From Chthoniobacterales bacterium (GTDB taxonomy: Bacteria > Verrucomicrobiota > Verrucomicrobiia > Chthoniobacterales > Terrimicrobiaceae), in contig JACSRU010000090.1 of the NCBI GenBank assembly GCA_014879575.1, positions 1 through 64,000 of the forward strand: a stretch of 64,000 nucleotides of DNA, in the 5' to 3' direction. Below are positions 59,125 to 64,000 of the stretch, piece after piece; position 1 is the first letter of the stretch, and each line of letters opens with the position of its first letter. The notes below the pieces were generated by a model. The model saw nothing but the letters and a program-made list of their open reading frames with translations. It was not told the DNA's origin and searched no databases. A program made the translations under genes and the position numbers.

Positions 59125-61440
59125 ATGCCCGCCCATTTCGAACTCAAAGGCTGCCGCCACGACATCCTCGGCCACTATCTCAAGGCCATCGGCCTGCTTC
59201 GCGTGCTGGCCAAATGTGCCGCCCCCGAACATCGCGACCCCGACGCCGAAGGCTGGTGGGATGCCGACAAAGCCTGCTTCTGCCTCCGCTCGCCGAAGTA
59301 TGACACGCGGGAGAAGTTGGTGGAGTTTTTAACACTGTATTATCGCCCTACACCCCTGTTTGCCGCGTGGAACAAAGAGCCGGGAAGCAGCGCAGGAGAG
59401 AGCGAGAAATTGTCCGCGCTCGACGAATGGAACGTCGCCAATACCTTCTCCGTGCAGGTCGTCAGCGTGGCAGATCGAGCAAAGCCCGCGAATCAGCACA
59501 AACTCATCGCCATCGAGGCACTGGAGGCATACCGCGATGTAGCATCGTCCGCCGTGACCGAGACGTTGGATTCGATTGTCGCACCATTCCTCAAATCCAG
59601 CGCGGACCATCCCCTTTTTCTCTCCAAAGGCATCGCTGGTCGCGCTCACCTGTGGCGCACACATTGGGAATATTTGTCGGCGTTTCAAAAACACCGAGAA
59701 GCTTATGCCAAAGCAGTCGAGAAAGTGAACTCTCACCAAGGCACCGCCAAACAATTGGTGAAACTCCAAGACAAAGCGGCTGAGGCCCTTCGACCAATAC
59801 AGGACTTGCTCCCGTTCGAGGAAACATGCGCATCCGCAGCGAAAGGCAAAGGCACGCCCTTCTTCCCTGACGCCATCAAAGCCTACAACATCGGCTCCGG
59901 TTGGGTGACGGAGAACTATCCGTTCAACGCGCTCGACTACGTGCTCGCCGTCGAAGGCGGGTTTGCCATGCGCGGCAGCGTCGGACGCACGCTGGCAGCA
60001 AACTCGCGTCGCTTCGCGGCTTTTCCCTTTGTCTTCGATGCCGGCGAAGAGTTGGTGGACGATGGCAACGAAGTCAAAGGCACCGCCAGTTCCCTGTGGT
60101 TTCCCTTGTGGGACAGGCCGGCGACCTTTGAGGAACTTTCCAGCTTCATCAGCGACGCTCAGGCCCGCCTGCCCGGCAAAGAGGCCCGCTTCAGCGCCGA
60201 GTTCATGCGGGCGCTGCACAGCCAGGGCGTGGATGCGGGATTCACCGGCTGGCAGGAATTCCGCTTCAAAATGAAGATCAGTCGCGTGCCGTGGATCACC
60301 ACCGGGACGCACATCGAAACCGCCTATCGCGAGGATGCCACGCGGCTCAACCACGCGCTCCAACCGCTGGATGAAAGCCAGTTCCTCGACCAGTTTGAGA
60401 TGAAGTGGAAGGGCGGCAAGGCCGACAGCAAAAGCCCGCATCCCGTCCGCAACGCCATCATGTCCGCGATGGAGACCGCCACCCGGGAGACCACGCCTTA
60501 TCACTGCCTCGACCTGCTCGGCACCATCTTCCGAGCCTGCCGACAGATGGCGATTTCCAAATCCTTCCGCGAAACGCTGCCGGGTGCGCGCGCCCGTTTT
60601 TTCAAGCCGTTGCCGATGGAGCATTGGAACCACCTGCTGCGCGAGATGGAACAGCCCGAGTTCCGCATCGCCCGCGCCGTGGCCTCGATGCGCGGCGGAG
60701 GCACGCAGCGCTGCGGCGAGTATTCCGAAGTGCTGCCCCTGCTCGGCTCGCTGCTGCCGCTCAAGCTCCGCCAGAGCGGTTGGTATCTGCCGGGAAAATC
60801 CGAAGCTCCCACCAAACAAGCCGTCTGGACCGGCTCTGCGGTCTGCCACGATCTCGCCGCCGTGCTGGCACGGCGTTACCTGGACTCGCTCACCGACGAC
60901 CGCCCCGCGCTAACATCCTCCTTCGGCGCGCCGCTCGGCGATGTGCTTGCCTTTCTCAACGGCGAACTGGACGACCACCTCATCGCCCGCTGGATCGAAG
61001 CCCTCAGCCTCATCGGCTGGGAGTTCACAAAGGTGAATGAAACTGGGGACGATGAAACCTGTGAAAGTCCCGCCATCCCGCCCGAATTCGCCGCCCTGCG
61101 CACCCTCCTCGAGTTGGAATGCGAATGGCAGGGCAACGATGCCAGCACCTGGAAGAAACGTCGCAGCCAGCAACCCATCGCCCTGCTCTGCCAGCACTCC
61201 GCCTCCACGCTGCCGCTGGCCGTTACCGAGGCCCTGCGCTGGATCGGCATCTGGGGCGTGCCGAATCCTTACGAGAACAACGCGGAAAAAGAACGCCTCG
61301 CCGGGCGCGACATCATCCGCCCGAGCCACATCGTCCCATCCACCGATCCCGCCCGCCTCGCCGCCGCCGTCTGCATCCCGCTCCATTGGCGCGACCGCCA
61401 GATTCTCTACCGCGCCGTTTCCCTCCCCCAATCCATCTGA
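59125..61440 (+). CDS. csx17: Csx17 (Cas8g), type I-G large subunit
   Basis: A 771-aa protein, the usual size for Csx17. Features: start H-F-E-L-K-G-C-R-H-D-I-L-G-H-Y-L-K-A-I-G, typical of the family (L-x-G-x-x-x-x-P/D-x-x-x-Y-L-K-x-L-G), F-N-A-L-D-Y-V-L-A-V-E-G near residue 270, R-G-S-V-G-R and W-E-F near the end. It is the Cas8-type subunit that recognises the PAM and target DNA in type I-G Cascade. It follows the BRO-N gene by 5 bases. Confidence 0.9.
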   Translation: MPAHFELKGCRHDILGHYLKAIGLLRVLAKCAAPEHRDPDAEGWWDADKACFCLRSPKYDTREKLVEFLTLYYRPTPLFAAWNKEPGSSAGESEKLSALDEWNVANTFSVQVVSVADRAKPANQHKLIAIEALEAYRDVASSAVTETLDSIVAPFLKSSADHPLFLSKGIAGRAHLWRTHWEYLSAFQKHREAYAKAVEKVNSHQGTAKQLVKLQDKAAEALRPIQDLLPFEETCASAAKGKGTPFFPDAIKAYNIGSGWVTENYPFNALDYVLAVEGGFAMRGSVGRTLAANSRRFAAFPFVFDAGEELVDDGNEVKGTASSLWFPLWDRPATFEELSSFISDAQARLPGKEARFSAEFMRALHSQGVDAGFTGWQEFRFKMKISRVPWITTGTHIETAYREDATRLNHALQPLDESQFLDQFEMKWKGGKADSKSPHPVRNAIMSAMETATRETTPYHCLDLLGTIFRACRQMAISKSFRETLPGARARFFKPLPMEHWNHLLREMEQPEFRIARAVASMRGGGTQRCGEYSEVLPLLGSLLPLKLRQSGWYLPGKSEAPTKQAVWTGSAVCHDLAAVLARRYLDSLTDDRPALTSSFGAPLGDVLAFLNGELDDHLIARWIEALSLIGWEFTKVNETGDDETCESPAIPPEFAALRTLLELECEWQGNDASTWKKRRSQQPIALLCQHSASTLPLAVTEALRWIGIWGVPNPYENNAEKERLAGRDIIRPSHIVPSTDPARLAAAVCIPLHWRDRQILYRAVSLPQSI

Positions 61441-61477
61441 AAACTCCCAACCAACCAACCCCATCCATACAAACACC

Positions 61478-62569
61478 ATGAGCAACACCACACAACCAGC
61501 CAACCTCCTCGAATTCGGAGGCTTCACCATCCCCGCGGGCTGCCGCCGCATCTTCATCACCGCCGAGCTGGAGCCCTCCAACGGCGATCCGCGCATCCAG
61601 CCCACCGGCTTCCCCGACATCGGCCCCGTGCTTTATCCCGACCCTGCTGGAAAGGATGGGCTGATCTGCCTCATCGAATCTGAAGCCTCGATGGCAAATC
61701 GCTTGGAGGAGGTCTGCTTCTCCAACAAATATGAAGGCACTATGAAAGCAGCCTTCCAGGGCTTGCCCTATTTGCGGGCCGAGAAATCGGGCGAACTCAA
61801 AACCACATCCACTCTCGATGGCCACCGCTTTGCTTCCGATTTCCTCGCGAAAGGAACCGCCGACTTTGGAAATGGAAACAAATCGTTGGCGGCGCACATC
61901 AAAGAGACCCTCGGCATGGCTGCGGACGGCAAGACGATGCCCATCGCCAATGTTCCAAACGTGTTTCCCCTCGTGCTCGGACTCGACACCATGTCGCTCA
62001 TTCACGGCTTCCAAGTGTCGAACGAGCAAATCTCGTTCGTCGGTCTGCGGCTCGCACGGGCTTTGTCCGCATCGCTCATCGGTCTCGGCTGTGACCGGGT
62101 CAGCGTGCCGGGCATCAAATTCAACGTCGGCCAGGTCGAGAGCGAATCCGGACAAGCGATCTTCCAAAAGCAGCGCATCACAGCGAAGAAGATCGAGGCA
62201 CGCTTCTCGATCGATGTCGGGCTGCTGACTTCGCTCCGCCTCGATGCGCCGAACGCAAACGGTGCTCCCGGCCAGCATCAAGCCGCCCGCGTTCAACTCC
62301 TGCTCGCCATCGCCCTTTGGAAAGTGGCCGCGTTCCTTGATCTTTTGAGCGTCGAACTGAGCCTGCGGACGGAGTGCAAGTTGCGGCTGAAGCGCGGGAG
62401 CGGCGGGCAACCACTCGTTGGGGCAGCATGTGAAGGCGGACCAAATCCGAGCTCTCCAGTCTTCGGATTTGCCACCATCGCAGCCACCTCCCTCGCAGGC
62501 ACAGACGGCCTCATCGCCGGCGCACACCTCCCCGCCAATCGCTCGCCTCTCACGCTGCAATTCGCATGA
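61478..62569 (+). CDS. csb1: Csb1 (Cas7), type I-G backbone subunit
   Basis: A 363-aa protein with Csb1 features: early L-E-P-S-N-G-D-P-R-I-Q-P-T-G-F-P, L-I-E-S-E-A-S-M-A-N-R-L-E, L-V-L-G-L-D-T-M-S-L-I-H-G and A-R-A-L-S-A-S-L-I. It forms the crRNA-covering backbone of the complex. It starts 37 bases after csx17. The ATG 61478 is the first in frame with the family start. Its stop overlaps the ATG of csb2. Confidence 0.92.
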   Translation: MSNTTQPANLLEFGGFTIPAGCRRIFITAELEPSNGDPRIQPTGFPDIGPVLYPDPAGKDGLICLIESEASMANRLEEVCFSNKYEGTMKAAFQGLPYLRAEKSGELKTTSTLDGHRFASDFLAKGTADFGNGNKSLAAHIKETLGMAADGKTMPIANVPNVFPLVLGLDTMSLIHGFQVSNEQISFVGLRLARALSASLIGLGCDRVSVPGIKFNVGQVESESGQAIFQKQRITAKKIEARFSIDVGLLTSLRLDAPNANGAPGQHQAARVQLLLAIALWKVAAFLDLLSVELSLRTECKLRLKRGSGGQPLVGAACEGGPNPSSPVFGFATIAATSLAGTDGLIAGAHLPANRSPLTLQFA

Positions 62570-64000
62570 CCACTATCCAGATCACCTTCCCCTGGGGCCG
62601 CTACTATGCGCACCCCTGGGGCATCAATCCGACGCGCCTGCGCGAGCCGGAGTGGCCGCCGAGTCCGTGGCGGCTGTTGCGCGCGCTCGTCTCCGCGTGG
62701 TTCCGCGCCCATCCGGGACAGACACCGAGCGCGGAGTGCGACGCGCTCATCAAGTCGCTGGGCAACGAGTTGCCGCAGATCGGTTTCGGCAAGGTCAGCT
62801 TCGGCCAGACCGTCCACTGGCAGCCGAACTACGGCGCCGCGGGCGAAGGTAAGCCCGATGTTGTCCGACAGCGCAGGGAGAACGCTGAATACAAAAATAC
62901 CCGCCACGAAAACCACTTCGCCGCCGTCCACGGCCCCGTTTTCTTTCGCTGGTCGAAGTTGGAACTCACGCCGGAACACCGCAGCCTGCTCGAATCCCTG
63001 CTCGCCGAACTGACCTACTTCGGTCGTGCCGAGTCGCTCTGCCACGCGGAACTCTACGATGCGGAGTCACCCGCCGACATCGGCTGGTGCGTCCCCACCG
63101 ACGGACGGAAAATCTCCTCCGCCTGCCGCGATGTCTTTTGCCCGATGCCGGGCGATTTTCGTTTCACCGACCTCTGGATGCGGAGAGCCGATGTGGCGGG
63201 CTACAACTCAGACAATGCCCCGCCGCACTTCGTGGACACGCTGCTTTCCTCCACGATGCAAGCCGATGGCGCGGAATGGCGTTCCTACCGGATGCCGAAC
63301 GATTGGCCGAAGGCCCGTCTCGTGCGCACCCCGCGCACCAGCAAGCCCGCGAACAACCCCGCGCCCGGCGCAGGCCCGAAGGTCGCGCACTACCTGTGTT
63401 TTTCTCTCGAATGCCGGCTGCCGCTGCTGCCGAAGTTTGTCGTTTCGCTGAGTGAACAGTTCCGCACGGCCGCCAATTCCCAGCTTTGCAAAGTTCATGG
63501 CGACGGAGCGGAAAGTTTTGCGCTGCTCGGTCACGGTGAGCGTCCACCCGATGCTCAAGGCGATCACCAGCACGCCTTCTACCTGCCTATGAGCAAGCCG
63601 GGAGATTCGAGCGGATTTCTCACCGACCTGCATATCTGGTGTCCCTACGGCCTCACACAGGCGGAAGTGGAAATCCTGATGCGCGTCCAACGTCTGAACT
63701 GGGGCAGTGGCCGGTATCCCGTGCGCCCCGTGTTGACCGCGCTTTCCAAGGAAGCTCCCACGGACGCGCCGTTTTCCACCGGCAAAACCGCCTCGAAGCT
63801 CTGGCGCAGCGCCAGCCCCTTCGTGCCGCCGCGCTATTTTTACCGGGGCAGCGGGCGCAAAATCCAAGTGAAGGAAAAAGATCGTCCTGATTTCCAACTC
63901 GCCGAGTGTCTGAAGGCGTCCGGCACATCCACGCCGACATCCATCCGCAGTTACCCGCTTGAAAATGGCGCGACGCAAAATGACAAGCCGCTCTGGGACA
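62566..64000 (+). CDS. csb2: Csb2 (Cas5/Cas6-like), type I-G, partial
   Basis: The ATG overlaps the csb1 stop (ATGA) and the frame is open to the end of the window (478 codons), so the gene is cut. Features: M-T-T-I-Q-I-T-F-P-W-G-R-Y-Y-A-H-P-W, P-S-P-W-R-L-L-R-A-L-V-S-A-W (family motif) and L-H-I-W-C-P-Y-G-L-T near residue 350. Csb2 joins Cas5- and Cas6-like roles: 5'-handle binding and crRNA processing. Genes for adaptation (cas4-cas1 fusion, cas2) would be expected further on. Confidence 0.9.
   Translation, partial: MTTIQITFPWGRYYAHPWGINPTRLREPEWPPSPWRLLRALVSAWFRAHPGQTPSAECDALIKSLGNELPQIGFGKVSFGQTVHWQPNYGAAGEGKPDVVRQRRENAEYKNTRHENHFAAVHGPVFFRWSKLELTPEHRSLLESLLAELTYFGRAESLCHAELYDAESPADIGWCVPTDGRKISSACRDVFCPMPGDFRFTDLWMRRADVAGYNSDNAPPHFVDTLLSSTMQADGAEWRSYRMPNDWPKARLVRTPRTSKPANNPAPGAGPKVAHYLCFSLECRLPLLPKFVVSLSEQFRTAANSQLCKVHGDGAESFALLGHGERPPDAQGDHQHAFYLPMSKPGDSSGFLTDLHIWCPYGLTQAEVEILMRVQRLNWGSGRYPVRPVLTALSKEAPTDAPFSTGKTASKLWRSASPFVPPRYFYRGSGRKIQVKEKDRPDFQLAECLKASGTSTPTSIRSYPLENGATQNDKPLWD

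Noticed and set aside
55637-63978. Long open frames on the opposite strand of the cas genes
   Set aside because: The region is GC-rich, which opens false frames; their Ala/Arg/Gly-rich products have no family features and lie fully within cas3, csx17, csb1 and csb2.

Overview
The window reads as a bacterial chromosome or very large plasmid from the PVC group, most likely a verrucomicrobium. The support is indirect: GYF_2-type domains fused to a hydrolase, DUF1573 and DUF3592 envelope genes, a type I-G (formerly I-U) CRISPR-Cas operon, and frequent short proline- or glycine-rich linkers encoded by G-tract microrepeats. No rRNA or housekeeping gene is present to settle the taxonomy.

Bases 1 to about 25,950 are a conjugative or mobilizable element. 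It carries a MobF (TrwC/TraI-like) relaxase-helicase, a set resembling traK-traL-traM, two tandem coupling-protein ATPases, an ArdC-type antirestriction protein, a phosphoribosyltransferase, an exported protein with a GH75-like hydrolase domain, and many small genes. The mating-pore core (VirB4, VirB6, VirB8 to VirB10) and an integrase are not visible, so they lie outside the window or are supplied in trans. The relaxase carries a C-terminal HAM1/RdgB-like (ITP/XTP pyrophosphatase) domain. The relaxase, ArdC, the phosphoribosyltransferase and two unknown proteins end in similar charged tails (E-H-x-R or E-R-E), which I propose as a shared export signal. Eight genes of the element begin 5 to 7 bases after a nearly invariant CTGCTAyAmT box, which implies leaderless mRNAs, while downstream genes in the same units often have Shine-Dalgarno sites. 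A repeat-rich gap at 14,631-14,757, just before the traK-like unit, is the best oriT candidate.

Inside and next to this element are two defence-like regions. At 8.3-14.5 kb there is a KAP-like P-loop ATPase, a PD-(D/E)XK nuclease, a membrane-anchored repeat protein, a LemA-like protein and an orphan DNA methyltransferase. At 26.0-28.8 kb there is a tight three-gene operon whose first protein has a PD-(D/E)XK signature.

Bases 29.4-50.4 kb are cell-envelope genes: an exported repeat protein with an ABCG-type ABC transporter, a GYF_2-hydrolase, a second hydrolase and a Wzy/O-antigen-ligase-like protein; two ArnT-like glycosyltransferases; a DUF1573/DUF3592 operon; a YD-repeat surface protein; a FAD oxidoreductase; and a rhodanese/MauE/ICMT-like operon. 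These genes look like host or genomic-island surface functions.

Bases 50.5-55.1 kb hold a small phage- or satellite-like block: an XRE regulator, a TOPRIM (DUF3854-like)/SF3-like helicase replication protein, a small exported protein and a PolX-like nucleotidyltransferase. It lies close to a tRNA-Glu(TTC) gene at 55,302-55,377.

From 55.6 kb to the end is a GC-rich type I-G CRISPR-Cas operon: cas3 (helicase then HD), a BRO-N/DinD-like gene inserted with translational coupling, csx17 (cas8g), csb1 (cas7) and csb2 (cas5/6), the last cut by the window end. No cas1, cas2 or repeat array is in the window.
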